Source: Paralithodes platypus (taxonomy: Eukaryota > Arthropoda > Malacostraca > Decapoda > Lithodidae). From it: 64,000 nucleotides of DNA. Of this stretch, positions 45,883-56,789 are shown piece after piece (the first letter of the stretch is position 1; every line of letters begins with the position of its first letter). A model generated the notes under the pieces. The model saw only the letters and a program-made list of their open reading frames with translations, did not search any database and was not told the DNA's origin. A program made the position numbers and the translations under genes. Location of the stretch: the NCBI GenBank assembly GCA_032716605.1, contig CM064506.1:16751779-16815778 (forward strand), in the 5' to 3' direction.

Positions 45883-48236
45883 CTATGTGATTGAGGGAGG
45901 CAAAAGGCAGAACTGCCTATAGCGAGTGCCTCCCCCATAGTTGAAAGAGTGACAGGGCCAAAATCAAGGGATGCTCGAGCCAAAATGCCTGGACACACAG
46001 AGTTTGAAGCAATTTAAGTCATAGGAAGAGGGAAAGACTGATTCTGGGAGAGAGTTCCAGAGCTCAGCTGTTGAGTAGAAGAAAGTTTGAGAGTAACGTT
46101 TCACTCTTGGGTTGGAGAGTTGCACAGAGTAGGGGTGGGATTGAGTTGCAAGACGGGTACCATGTGCCCTAAAATGTACAGTTGAGGAGATCATTTATAA
46201 AAATAAGAAAGAGAATAGGAGATAGGACAGAGCCCTGAGGAACACAGGAGTTTATAGGGTGAGGAAGTGAACGATGGCCGTCCACAACCGCGGCTATGGA
46301 ACGGCCGGAAAGGAAATTAGAGACAAAGGCACAGATGGAGGGATAGAAACCGAAGGAGGGTAGTTTAGAAATTAAAGATTTGTGCCAGACTCTATCGAAG
46401 GCTTTCGATATGTCTAGTGCAATAGAAAAAGTCTCACCGAAGTCCCGAAAGGAGGATGACCAAGAGTTAGTAAGATATGAAAGAAGATCACCAGTAGAGC
46501 GACCCTTAAGGAAGCCATACTGGCGATCTGAGAGCAGATTACGAGAAGAGAAATGCTTAAGAAATTTGGAAGCAAGAATAGTTTCAAAAACTTTAGAAAG
46601 ACGAGATGAGAGCAATTGGACGATAGTTGGAGGGTTGAGAGCGGTCACCCTTCTTTGCGACAGGTTGAATGTGAGCAAACTTCCAGCATGAAGGGAAGAC
46701 GTTAGAAGATAGACAGAGACGAAAGAGTTTGCCTAGGCAGGGAGTCAGCACGGAAGCACAGTTTTTGAGAACAACAGGAGGAACACCGTCCGGACCGTAC
46801 GCCTTATTAGTGTTAAGCCCAGAGAGGGTAGAAAGTACATCTTTAGAAGAGATTAGGATATTAGGCATAAGTAAGAGAGAGGAGGGTGGAGAGGGAGGAA
46901 TAGCACCGGAATCATCCAAGGTGGAGTTTCTAGCAAAAGTTTGAGCGAAGAGTTTATCTTTGTCAGAGGAAGAAGTGATGGTTGTGCCATCAGAGTGGGA
47001 AAGGGCATTGAACGTTTTCTAGAGCCTCCAAGTCTTTGATCAAATATGGGCACCAGATCTGATTCGCGTATTCGATGTGTGGCCTCACTATTGCAGTGTA
47101 CAAAGATTTGAAAATTTCAGGATCAAGATATACAAAACTTCTGATCAGGCCCACAATTTTATTCGCCTTATTGATCTTCTCAGCAAGGTGGTTTGAAAAT
47201 GTTAGTTTGTCTCTATCACAACGCCTATGTCCTTCTCTGTGATGGTCTTTGTTATACTGTTAAATATTGTGTAGTCCTATCCTCATATGTTTACTTTTCT
47301 CAGGGTGAAATTCAAGCATCCATTTCTCCGACCATCTTTTCAATTCATCAAGGTCTTCCTGTAACCTGCCGCAGTCCTCGTTGTCACCAATCCTCCTGAA
47401 TATTTTGGTATCATCCGCATACAGATATACCTCACTTTCATGCTTGGTTATCTGCAGTAGGTCGTTAATGAATAGTACAAACAGCAACGGGCCAAGCACT
47501 GAGCCTTGTGGGACTCCACTCGTGACTTCTTTCCAGTTGGACGCCTCTCCATTCACCATAACCCTCTGTTGCCTGCCTTTCAGAAAGTCTTTAACCCACC
47601 TCAGGATGTGTCCGTTAATCCCATAGCTTTGTATCTTTTTCAGAAGTCTTTTGTGAGGCACTCTGTCAAAGGCATTTATGAAGTCGTAGTAAATGACGTC
47701 GGTTGCCTGTCCCTCATCGATGGCCTCTGTCCACTTGTCCAGGACTTGTATCAACTGCAGCACGGTTGATCTACCCGAGATACAGCCAAACTGTCTATTA
47801 CTGAAAAGCCTGTTCCTCTTCATATGATTCATGATCTCTTCCCTCAGCAGCGATTCCATTAATTTACTGAACATGCTTGTCAGGCTGATAGGTCAGTAGT
47901 TCCCAAGGTCACACTTGTCTCCTTTCTTAAAAATTGGCGTTATATATGCAATCCGCCAGCCATCTGGTACTTTTCCTTCCAGCTGTGATCTTTTGAATAT
48001 TATTCTTAGTGGTTCAGTTAGCTCCTCTGACATTTCCTTGATAATCCTCGGATGCCACCCGTCTGGACCTGGAGACTTATTTCTTTTCACTTCCTGCAGG
48101 ATCTTCCTGATCTTGTCATGTGTAATCTCCATCTGCCCCAGACAAGGTAGGCTACAGTTGGTCAAAGTTCCAGCTGACCCACCCTCGCTCTGGGGCTCGC
48201 AGAATTAGCTGGCAATACTGGTGTAGTTGCCAATCA
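45375..48236 (-). mobile_element. CR1-like LINE, interrupted and with a 5' inverted segment
   Basis: Minus-strand RT: MEITHDKIRKILQEVKRNKS, PGPDGWHPRIIKEM, ITPIFKKGDKCDLGNY (48165-47893), then FSNRQFGCISGRSTVLQL, IYYDFINAFDRVPHKRLL, SGVPQGSVLGPLLFVLFIND and SEVYLYADDTKIFRR (YADD kept) at 47874-47260. It continues through HIEYANQIWCPYLIKDLEAL to VQ at 47009, is broken by another LINE, and resumes at 45850 with LVPQFKDLSYEERLSKLNLP and a frameshifted C-terminus. The 3' UTR shares GCTGGAGTCACAGGCATAAG with the copy ending near 56.8 kb. At the 5' end ~75 bp (48163-48236) are inverted relative to the copy at 55.05 kb. The endonuclease is absent. Confidence 0.88.
45851..47008 (-). mobile_element. 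Poly(A)-tailed LINE (Jockey/BS-like), internally deleted
   Basis: Minus-strand blocks: AQTFARNSTLDDSG, LNTNKAYGPDGVPPVVLKN, FAHIQPVAKKGDRSQPSNYR, NLLSDRQYGFLKGRSTGDLL, IALDISKAFDRVWHKSLISK and PQGSVLSPILFLIFINDLL. The frame then jumps at about 46185 directly into a C-terminal end (YSQTFFYSTAELWNSLPES). The segment that should contain the catalytic aspartate pair is gone. The 3' end is a 32-nt poly(A) (T run 45851-45882). It begins at about 47008 without its endonuclease. The reading style resembles Jockey-group elements such as BS. Confidence 0.85.
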
Positions 48237-48285
48237 GTGGATATAACAACTTTAATATTTAACCCTTCCAGCCCGGGTGTCATTT

Positions 48286-48856
48286 CCTAAGGACACCAAA
48301 AAAAAAGGGCCAGAGGAGGAACTGATGGGCAAGGAAAAGAGAGGGAGAAGTGTGATAAGCCTCCCAGGGGCGAATATAGAAAGAATAATGCGAGGTTTGA
48401 GGAATACAGAAATGGACAAGAGGGAAGGTGGAACTATAGTGATACAGGGGGGAGGAAATGGGCTAGAGGGGAAAGGAGCAGAAGGAACGGTAGGAGCAGT
48501 AATGGAAGGAATAAAAAACTTCAAAGAAACCAACCCAATGGTAATGATATGGGTGGTGGGAATTATAGAAAGGCCAAGGGAAGGGAAAACGGGGGCAATA
48601 TACGAGAAAGAGAGAAAGATGTCAAATGAGAGAATACAGAGGGATATTGGAGAAAATGAACAAAAGGCTATGGGGCAAGGGATGAAGCAGGAGTAGGATA
48701 CATCGACCCAGACTACAAGCTGAGCCCAGGAGATTTTGCGAGGGATGGAATACACCTGTCTGAAAAGGGGAAATGGACTGTAGGGGGAAAGATTAGGAGA
48801 GCAATAGAAGAAAGTGAGGAGCAGAGGAAAGAGTGGCTAAAGAACACAGAAAGGTG
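48286..48856 (+). pseudogene. LINE ORF1 remnant: SGNH/GDSL esterase-like domain
   Basis: The first frame reads SVISLPGANIERIMRGLRNT, GGTIVIQGGGNGL (block III-like, G-x-N) and MVMIWVVGIIERPREGK. After a frameshift near 48690 the second frame reads YIDPDYKLSPGDFARDGIHL followed by SEKG; DGIH supplies the block V Asp and His (48744-48755). The stop is at 48854. The GDS block I with the nucleophile serine should lie just upstream of the truncated start. SGNH domains are known in ORF1 proteins of some LINEs, such as CR1 and L2 types. Inactive here. Confidence 0.7.
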
Positions 48857-49137
48857 AAGGAAGGGGAGAAAGAGAGGAAGTGGGAGGAGAAAGGGAGGAT
48901 GAGAAAAAAGAAAAGAGAAAGAAAGAAAAGCGAGAGGGAAATGAGAAGAAGATTGAAAAGGAAGTAGAGGGAAACTTAGACATGGGAGAAAGAACGGTGG
49001 GGAGAGAAAGAAGGAGGAGGAGGGGGAAGAAAGAGAAATAAGGAGCAAGGAAGAGGAAAGCAGAAGAACAAGGGAAAAAAGGGAAGAAGAACAAAGGGAA
49101 AGAGCGGGGGGGGGGGGGAGGCGGATCATGTATACCG

Positions 49138-49990
49138 AGGAATAAAAATAGCATGTCTAAACCTAAATGGGATAAATAGAGGGAAAAATACAAGACATTG
49201 AAGAGGTATGGAGTGAGTGGGAAATGGAAAATGATAGGAATAACAGAAAAAACACACCTTAGGGGAGAGACAAATGGGAAGCGGATAAATAGACGCTCTT
49301 GGGAGAGGGAGGGGAGAAATCAGAAAAGAAAGGGGGAGGGGTAGGGTTAATGATTAGGAACAACTCAAAATGGAAAATAGAGAAACTTAAGGGTGGAGAA
49401 TCAAAGGAAATGGAGGATATACTTGGGGAGTGACACTAGCGAGGATGAATAATGGAAGGGAAGAAAAAATAACAGCAATAATAGGGTACTTCCGGTGGAA
49501 GGGGGGAGAAGGGAACGGGAAAGAAAACAGAATCAAGTACAAGGAAACAGGAAATGATAAGGGGTAGGGAGGAAGAGGAGATAATTATAATGGAGACATG
49601 AATGCACATATAGGGATATTAGGGGAGAGGATAAATGGAAATGGAGAAGCCTTGATCCAATTTGCGGAAGAAAATGACATGGAAATACTGAACCAAACAA
49701 TGGGAGAGGGGAAGGCGACATGGATAAGGGACACGGAGAAGGACAAAGATCGGCGAATAGACTTCATACTAGCGAAATGGAAGAAAGAGCAAGGGAAGAG
49801 ATCCAAAACATGTGGATTAGATGAAGAAAATGAATAGTAGGGATACAAAGCGACCACAGACTCATGGTGATAAACTACACAAAGGAATGGAAAAGCAAAG
49901 GAAGCACGAGATGGAGGATTAATAAATGGAATCTAAAAAGTGAAAGATGGGTAGAGTACAGAGGTTACATGGAAGACATAGACGAAAGAA
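49138..49990 (+). pseudogene. LINE APE-type endonuclease remnant
   Basis: An early block reads IKIACLNLNGINRGKNT near 49145. GDMNAHIGILGERINGNGEA (49593 on) is the catalytic GDxN motif, followed by RIDFILAKWKKEQG. After a frameshift SDHRLMVINYTKEW (near 49855) provides the terminal SDH. Together they mark the nicking endonuclease used for target-primed reverse transcription. Multiple frameshifts make it non-functional. Confidence 0.75.
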
Positions 49991-50559
49991 CAGAGTGGAG
50001 CGTAGAGGAAAATGGATGGAGAGTTGATGATGGATATAAATAGAGCGGCAGAAAGGAGTATAGGAAGAATAAGAAGATGGACAGGAAAAAGAAAACAAAA
50101 ACCATGGTGGAATGGGGAAATAAAACAAGCAAGAAGTGAAAGAAGGGATGCGAACAGAGGAAAGGAGAAGGATGATAGAGAGAAATAGGAGGGAAGGCGG
50201 AGAGAGGGAACGAGAAGAAAGGACAAGCGGTACAAGTATACGAGGAGAAAAGGAAAAGAAGGTAAAAATACTAATACAAGAGGCAATGATAAAACACGAG
50301 AAAGAAGAAGTAGAAAAAGATCAGAAGCAAGGGAAAGAGGGCCAAAAGGAGTGGTATAGGATTTTAAGAGGTGAGACCGGTTAGAGAGGAAGAAAGCGTT
50401 GGAACTAATAGTGGGAGATAGAATAATAAAGACAGAAGATGAAATCAAGATTGAAATAAAGCGATACTGGGAGGAAATAGGGGGAGTAAATGAACAAGGG
50501 GAGGAGAGGGAATGGAACTTGGAAATGAGAGAGAGAAGGCTACCAGAACAGGATTAAGA

Positions 50560-51650
50560 TTGAAATGGAAAGGGAGCTCACAATAGAAGAAGTAAGGAGA
50601 GGGATCAAAGCACTAAAAAAGGGAAAGGCGACCGGCCCGGATGGGATACCTAATGAAATGTACATAGAGGGGGGGGAAGAAATGGCAAGAAGATTGAAGA
50701 AACAATGTTTAATGAGGTAATGGGAAATGTTAGAGAGTACCAGAAAGATGGAATGAGCGAGAGTAACACTATTGCACAAGGGGAGGGTACAAGAGTAAGA
50801 AGGAAATGAAGAGCTACAGGCCAGTGACAGTGACAAACACAATAGGGAAACTCTTCTGCGGGATATTGAAGGAAAGGATGAATAGAGCCATAGAGGGAAA
50901 CGGGCTAATAAGTGATGAGCAGAATGGGTTCAGAAGAGATAGGAGGGGGACAGATAATATCTATATACTGATGCGAAAGTGATGGGGGGAAAATGAAAAA
51001 GAGAAAAAACAAAAAAATGGGTTACTGTGCATTCCTGGATATAGAAAAAGCCTATGATAGAGTAAACAGGGAACTGCTATGGAAAATAATGGCAAGGAGT
51101 TGGAATACCAGAAAAGTATATAAACATCATAACATCGATGTAACCAAGACAGAACAAAAGCGAAGTACGCGCTAGGAAATATAGAAACGGGATGGGTAGA
51201 AAGCAACGAGGGGGGTAAGGCAGGGGTGCGTATTATCGCCGTTATTATTTGCGTTATATATGGAAGAAATGACACAGAGGATAAAAAAGAGTTGGGGAGG
51301 GGATTCAGATAAACAAAGAAAGACTGGGGGTACTGCTGTTTGCTGACGACGTAGTTCTGATGGCAGAAACGGGAGGAGAGGTTGCCAGAGACTACTAGAG
51401 GAAGCAACGAGATTCGGGGAGGAACTGAAGTAAGATTTAGTAAAGAAAAGAGCCAGGTGATGAAAATGAATGGAGAAAAGCTTCAAGAAGAAGAGGAATG
51501 GACACTGGAAGGAAACAGAATGAAGAAGACAAGGGAGTATAAATATCTGGGGGTAACGATCACGGAGAAAGGGTTTGAGAAGGCGGAAAAGTGGAAAGGT
51601 GGGACAAATGCAACAAATGGAATGGAAGACTATGGAGCGCGACAAGGCTA
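50560..51650 (+). pseudogene. LINE reverse transcriptase remnant
   Basis: Blocks read across shifting frames: KKGKATGPDGIPNEM (50615 on), SYRPVTVTNTIGKLF, DEQNGFRRDRRGTDNIYIL, CAFLDIEKAYDRVNRELL (51027 on), a QGCVLSPLLFALYMEEM block near 51222 and LLFADDVVLMAETGG with an intact FADD (51333-51375). REYKYLGVTITEKG follows at 51530. The catalytic aspartates survive but frameshifts occur between most motifs. Confidence 0.82.
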
Positions 51651-51879
51651 AGAGCGAAATAGCTATGAAATAGTTGCGAGGGCTGTGGAAAGGATTGGGA
51701 GTAACCTTGCAATAATGTACGGCTTAGAGGCGGTAGAAAACAACAGAGGCGGAAACGAAGAAATTAGAAACGATACAGAATAAAATCGGGAGGACAGGAT
51801 TGGGGGCAAATAAATACGTAGCTCAAGAAGCAATCCGAGGGGGATGGGGTGGAGTACGTTTTGAGGAAAGGATTGGGGA

Positions 51880-52582
51880 AAGCGAAAGGGAAGTACAAAG
51901 TGAGACTAGAGGGGATGGAGGAAGATAGGTGGCCGGGGAAGGTATACAGATGGGCGAGTGGAGCAAAGTAAATGGAACAGAGAGTGCAAAAAAAAGATTG
52001 GGGAGGATAAATATAAAACAGGACCGGGGTGGGGGGGAATTTAGAAAAAGAAATGAGAGAGGGGAGTGGGTCATACTAGGGAATGGGAGGGGATGTGTCA
52101 GAGAGATAGAGAAGGGGATAAAGGAGGAGGGGAGAAGAAGATGGAGGGAGGGGGTAGAAAATAAAGCCACGCTGGCATATTATAGAGAGAAGAAAGGAAA
52201 AACCAGCTAGAGAACTGTACTATGATGGGGGATGGGGATCGAAACTCCTATTAAAGCAAGAACAGGATCGCTAGAAACAAATGAGAGAACAAGGAGATGG
52301 AATGGAGTGGGAACCGCACTGCAGTCAATGTGAATGGGAGGGATCCAATAGTGGAGGATGTAGAACACATAGTACTGAGTGTACACGATATAATGAGGAG
52401 AGAGAGAGAGGAGTTGGAGAGGTACATGAGGGATAGAGGTGGGGGGAGGGGGTGGGAGGAGATTAAGCAGAGGGAAGATAGAGGGGTGGGGGCGCTATTG
52501 GGGTTAACACAGGAGATTAAACACAAGACACATGGAGATGATGAAGAGGATATTGGAGAAAATGTGGAGGAAGAGAAATGAG
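51880..52582 (+). pseudogene. LINE C-terminal domain with CCHC knuckle remnant
   Basis: The region RINIKQDRGGGEFRKRNERG (51990 on) and VENKATLAYYREK aligns with copies 1 and 2. The zinc knuckle at 52315-52390 is frameshifted (GRDPIVEDVEHIV remains readable). The tail ends NVEEEK. The following 52585-52690 is a run of G-rich sequence with imperfect GAGG repeats. Confidence 0.8.
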
Positions 52583-53018
52583 TGAGGGGGGGGGGGGGGG
52601 AGCGGAGGTGAGGGGGGGGGGGGGGGAGCGTGGGGGGGGGGGGAGGGGGGGGGGAGGCGTGGAGGAATGGGGACAGTGAGGAAGTGAGGGGGGGTTTATA
52701 CAAACAAAACAAAAACTGTCTCTTAAACTATCCTTCTACTCTAAACTTTCCCTCCTACTAACGTTTCTGAGCCAGTACCGATACAAAGGTCAGCCCTGCG
52801 GATCTGCACGGTCTGCGGGCGGGTTCAAAAGAAGAAGAAGAAGAAGAAAGAACCCGGGTGTCATTTTAAAATCCTTGTGCTTGAAAGCGTGCTTCAAAAT
52901 TCGCGCGGCCAATTTTTGCATTGTAGGAGCGACCGCAGCGCCACCAAGCCTCAACTACTAGTGTTATCAGTTCGTACGTGGCCGCCATAGCGAGTAATAC
53001 TGAAAAAAAAAATCCGAC

Positions 53019-53567
53019 GTGTCCGATTCGCTGCAACCTCCCGCGGGCCCCAGTGCTACCCCGCTCGCAACTTCAACGCCTGTTGCAACCGAGAAGAAAG
53101 CTCAACGAAAGAAAGTTAAGCGTTTGTTGAGTGATAGCGCTATACAGCGACAACTTTTTGATAGTGAAGAGAGCAGTGGCGAAAGCTTGGTGGACAAGGT
53201 ACAATTCATAAGTGCAAGTGAAGATGACGATTTCGTGGGCTTTGGAGACGACGATAATGTCGATTTATTTGAGGGGGGAGACAGTAGTGATGATCCTGAT
53301 GTTGAAGTGTTTCAGGAAGGTGCCATTGAGCTTCCGAGTGTGCTAGAACCTAGGCCTACCCCCTCGCCATCTTTGCTAGGTCAGCCTAGGCCTAGCCCTA
53401 GCCCAGGACCTTCCCCTTTGCCTGCCCGTACGCCCTTGAAAGTGGGCAAATATTTCTACAAACAATCGTTGGTGAAAAGTGCAGCTAAAAAAGAACGCAA
53501 GGCAGCCGCAGAAAAGCATAGGGAAGCTGAAGACAGTGATAATGTGAATGTTCGGGATCATACATAG
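53019..53567 (+). pseudogene. Acidic N-terminal segment, piggyBac-type transposase candidate
   Basis: A 182-codon frame. It opens with GTG rather than ATG (TGTCCGATTCG context), so the start codon may be mutated. The sequence includes KKVKRLLSDSAIQRQLFDSE, a strongly acidic DDDFVGFGDDDNVDLFEGGD stretch, a PSPSPGPSP proline block and a basic SAAKKERKAAAEKHRE end. Acidic, low-complexity N-termini precede the catalytic domain in many piggyBac-like transposases, and the TTAACCCT tip at 48259 fits, but no catalytic domain is present. Identification is tentative. Confidence 0.4.
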
Positions 53568-53616
53568 CGATGTATGCATTTTCATTTCAGATAGGCTTAC
53601 TTTCCCTTGTTTAGCA

Positions 53617-54946
53617 CCGTAAAATGCGGTAACTTAGGACATTTTTCGATGTTTTTTAACAATTTCTCCTGAGTTTAAACACATTATAGAGATTTAACTA
53701 GGTCAAGTGATGTATGGTGGTAGTGCGCCGTAATCCAGGAAGCCTCCTAAAATTAACCCCTATAATAAGAGAGGTATCCTTATCCTAAATGATGTCCGAA
53801 GTTTGCTTGAAAAGTTGATAACTTCGGACATGTATGGATAACTTCGGACATACAGTGTTTCTTATGGAAAATGGTTGCCAAGAAAGCTGAGATAACTTCG
53901 GACGAACGGAGAAGAACTTCGGACCTACGTTCGTGGCCTTATTTCATTCATTTTTCGGCTCCTACTATTTTATATGAATATTTTATTATTGCTGCTTATT
54001 CCTGTCCAATGTTATAGTGGAAAATGCACAGTCAATACTTTTAGGCCTGTATAATCAGTATAGGAGGGGGATATATACGATGTTTAACATATATTCTGTT
54101 TGGATCTGTTCTCGTTAGGCATCGAGCTCACTCCTAGAAAATATTGAGCAGGAAATAACCAATGCTGTCAAATCAGTAACTCGAAAATTAACTAGGCCTA
54201 GTGAAAATATATAGGTATGTATAATATATCAATGCATATACACTTTATGAATTTGAGCATTTTTATAGGTATAACGTATTTGTTGGTGTTTCTTTCGGCA
54301 GATAAAACAAATTTTGGACAAGATATATGCCTCTCCTAATTTATATATATTATATATCCAGAATTATCCGAAATACATAAATCGGTAGCATAGTATCATA
54401 TTTTTATGGGTTTTTGGACTCAGAGAATGATGATTTGATCTTTTACCACCATGTTAATGATGTACAAGTATTATGAATGATTTTCATAGGGAAAATAATA
54501 ACAAACGATTGTTTTGTTCCATGTCCGAAGTTACCATGTTTTTTTTTTAAAAACAATCGGCTAAATGATAGTGTTCTAGCTAGAGCGTTATACAAGTGTA
54601 ACAAATTTCCTTTGGTGGATGTTGTCTCTGGTAATGTTACTACAAAATTATATCAGTCACAACATCATTCATACAAACAAATTTCTTCAGGGTGATAGAA
54701 GTTTGGCAGGGTAGCGAAAAATTTACATATTTTCGTCACATATATAATTTTTTTTTTTTTTGTACATATACTCATGTCAGTTCCCTAGGACTTTTACATG
54801 CTCTTCCTTTGCCGTTTCTCTAAACGGACCCCACAAAAAAAAATAAAAATAAAAAGAGTTTCCATTATATAATGACAATGTCTAATTACTTATTATCGCC
54901 GATGTCCGAAGTTATGACCCAAGTCCGAAGTTACCCCACTTTACGG
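53617..54946. mobile_element. CTTCGGAC-rich TIR element, copy B (1.33 kb)
   Basis: Tips CCGTAAAATGCGGTAACTTA and the complement of CCACTTTACGG. The right side is flanked by TA; the left flank is CA (mutated). It is ~90% similar by eye to copy A without A's TTAA insertion. The AACTTCGGACAT motif recurs around 53815-53920 and 54510-54935. No transposase. Confidence 0.8.
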
Positions 54947-55099
54947 TATATGTTCTAACAATGATATAGCCAAAATCAGATTTACCAATCCCAATCTTTT
55001 GTAAGACAGACCACCTTCCTACACCAGTATTGCCAGATAATTCTGCGAGCCCCAGAGCGAGGGTGGGTCAGCTGGAACTTTGACCAACTGTACATCCCA

Positions 55100-55615
55100 G
55101 GCGGGTGCCCGACCCCGAAAGGGGTTGAAATAGGGGAGCTATCCCCCCGCCAAAGGCGGCTTTCTAGGGCCTTTCCTAGCTGATGCTGAGAGGATTGGGT
55201 TCTAGTCATGTGGTGATGGGCTGGTCTATCAGAGTGAGAACTGAGCGATCTCTGCCATACCCATAGCTTACTCTGACTGTTCCTTTAACTTATATATTTT
55301 CTAGATCTCAAGTGACGGCGTCTTTTCCGTGGATTGACCTCCCAATCTACCAAGATTGGAAGCCAAAGCGTCACATTTTTCCCTTGCCCCTCAACTTTCT
55401 CTTCATAATTGCTGAGGGGCACAGGGCCCTGGGTGGGGCTTTGGTTTTCCGGGCGTTTCCACGCCCTCCTCAGCTCCCCGCCATGGAGTGTCTTCGGTCA
55501 CCCAGGCTTTATTGTGGTCGGCAGGGAGGGTTCTGTGGGGGCGCTCGGTTATGGCCTTGGAATTCCTCGGGGCCTTGGGGCTGTTCGGCCAGGCAGCTTG
55601 GGGAACAACAACAAC
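55100..55615 (+). mobile_element. (AAC)n-tailed SINE, copy 4 (best delimited)
   Basis: AACTGTACATCCCA occurs at 55086-55099 and 55616-55629, a perfect 14-bp target duplication, so the element is exactly 516 bp. Head GGCGGGTGCCCGACCCCGAA, a CCGCCAAAGGCGG hairpin, body, and a 3' end GGCCAGGCAGCTTGGGGAAC plus (AAC)n. It lies inside the CR1-like linker region. Confidence 0.92.
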
Positions 55616-56540
55616 AACTGTACATCCCAAGTTTGCGTCTGTGGCAATTCCCCCTCAGTCTCAACAACAAAGATTGTGGAGAACTTGTTAGAGAGAACCT
55701 CAGCCTTTCCTTTGTCGCAGGATGTTTTCCTTTGCTTTTCGTCGTCCATATAAAGATCTATCCGAGATTTTGTTCTGGTCTTAGAGGACATGTACTTCCA
55801 GAATATTTTTGGATTTTCTTTTGCATGCCTGGCAATTTCTTTTTCTTTCATTTTAGTGGCCTTTCGTGTTTCCCACCTTATCTGGTTATTTAGTCACCTG
55901 TATTCGGTTTCCATCTCAGAGTATCTTCTGTCTAAGTGTACCCCAGCATCCTTCTTCATTTCCCACAATCTCTCCCAGTCTCTGTTTCCTTTTCACCTTT
56001 GACCACAGTTTCCTTGTCATTGGAAGATTTTTGTTGGTCCTCTTTCTTGTTGGTGTACAAGTTATATTCTTCTTAGGTACACACTCATCGATGATTTCCT
56101 TTAGTTTATTGGAGAACTTTTTCCAGGTTTCCTCTGTCGTTAAGTCACTTGATAGGTACTGTTCTCAGTCAATGATCAGGCGCTCCTTCATCAACTCATA
56201 GTCTGCCTTCTTGTACATAACACTTTATTTTTTCTCCCTTCTAGTTCTTGCAGGTCGCATTTAACATAAATACAGGCATGATCGCTTCTCCCCAGCGGAC
56301 TGTTTATCCTTACTTCCTCAATTATAGATTCATCCCTGCTGAACAGCAAGTCTAAGATGTTCCCTGCGGTATCACCTCTCATCCTTGTTATGTCAGCAAT
56401 GTACTGTACCTCTCATCCTTGTTATGTCAGTTATGTGCTGGGTAAAGAAGCAATCTCTTATTTTTTCAATGAATAAATGGGGGAACCCCAAGCAACCTGT
56501 GTTAGATATAGTATAGTTTGTCCATTTAATATGCGGCATG

Positions 56541-56779
56541 TTAACCCTCCGACATAAGACGCAATTTTGAGCCTATTGGGGATACTTTAAAGCCTTTGTT
56601 ACCATCAGGGGTATTTAGAAACCTTTAGTTTAGTTACTTCAACCTCTGCAGTTGTCTTTGAGTTAGCTGTGGGCAGAAAACTAATTTTGGAGAGGTAGGC
56701 CTAATTATAAGAGTGAGAGAACTCTATTTCTTATTGCTAATCTGGCAACCTCTGCGTCATAAATGCGTGAAAGGGTTAA
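56541..56779. mobile_element. TTAA MITE family A, copy 3
   Basis: TTAA at 56541-56544 and 56776-56779; the interior matches copies 1 and 2 apart from a few indels. It sits at the junction of two CR1-like segments. Confidence 0.9.
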
Positions 56780-56789
56780 AATCCCCTAA

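Larger units (their letters stand above)
48286..52852 (+). mobile_element. (GAA)n-tailed LINE, longest copy (4.57 kb), with 14-bp target duplication
   Basis: CCCGGGTGTCATTT occurs immediately before (48272-48285) and after (52853-52866) the element, so both boundaries are exact. In order it holds an SGNH/GDSL-type domain, an APE-type endonuclease, a reverse transcriptase and a C-terminal CCHC zinc knuckle, then the family 3' UTR and (GAA)n at 52829-52849. Frameshifts break all regions. The left boundary falls just inside the SGNH domain, so the copy is probably slightly 5'-truncated. Strand composition is strongly purine-rich. Confidence 0.92.
48259..53575 (+). mobile_element. piggyBac-like remnant, split by a LINE
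   Basis: TTAACCCTTCCAGCCCGGG at 48259 has the TTAA target and CCCT tip of piggyBac-type elements and resembles the tips of MITE family D. The sequence continues after the LINE at 52867 into an acidic open frame (53019-53567). No downstream transposase core or right end is visible before the next element at 53617, so the element is truncated. Confidence 0.5.

Noticed and set aside
48277..48696. GTG-started 139-codon gene
   Set aside because: The GTG lies in the target duplication outside the LINE; the frame is a truncated LINE ORF1, not a gene with its own start.
48713..50448. Minus-strand frames rich in Ser, Phe and Leu
   Set aside because: They are the complement of the purine-rich LINE sense strand; composition, not coding, keeps them open.
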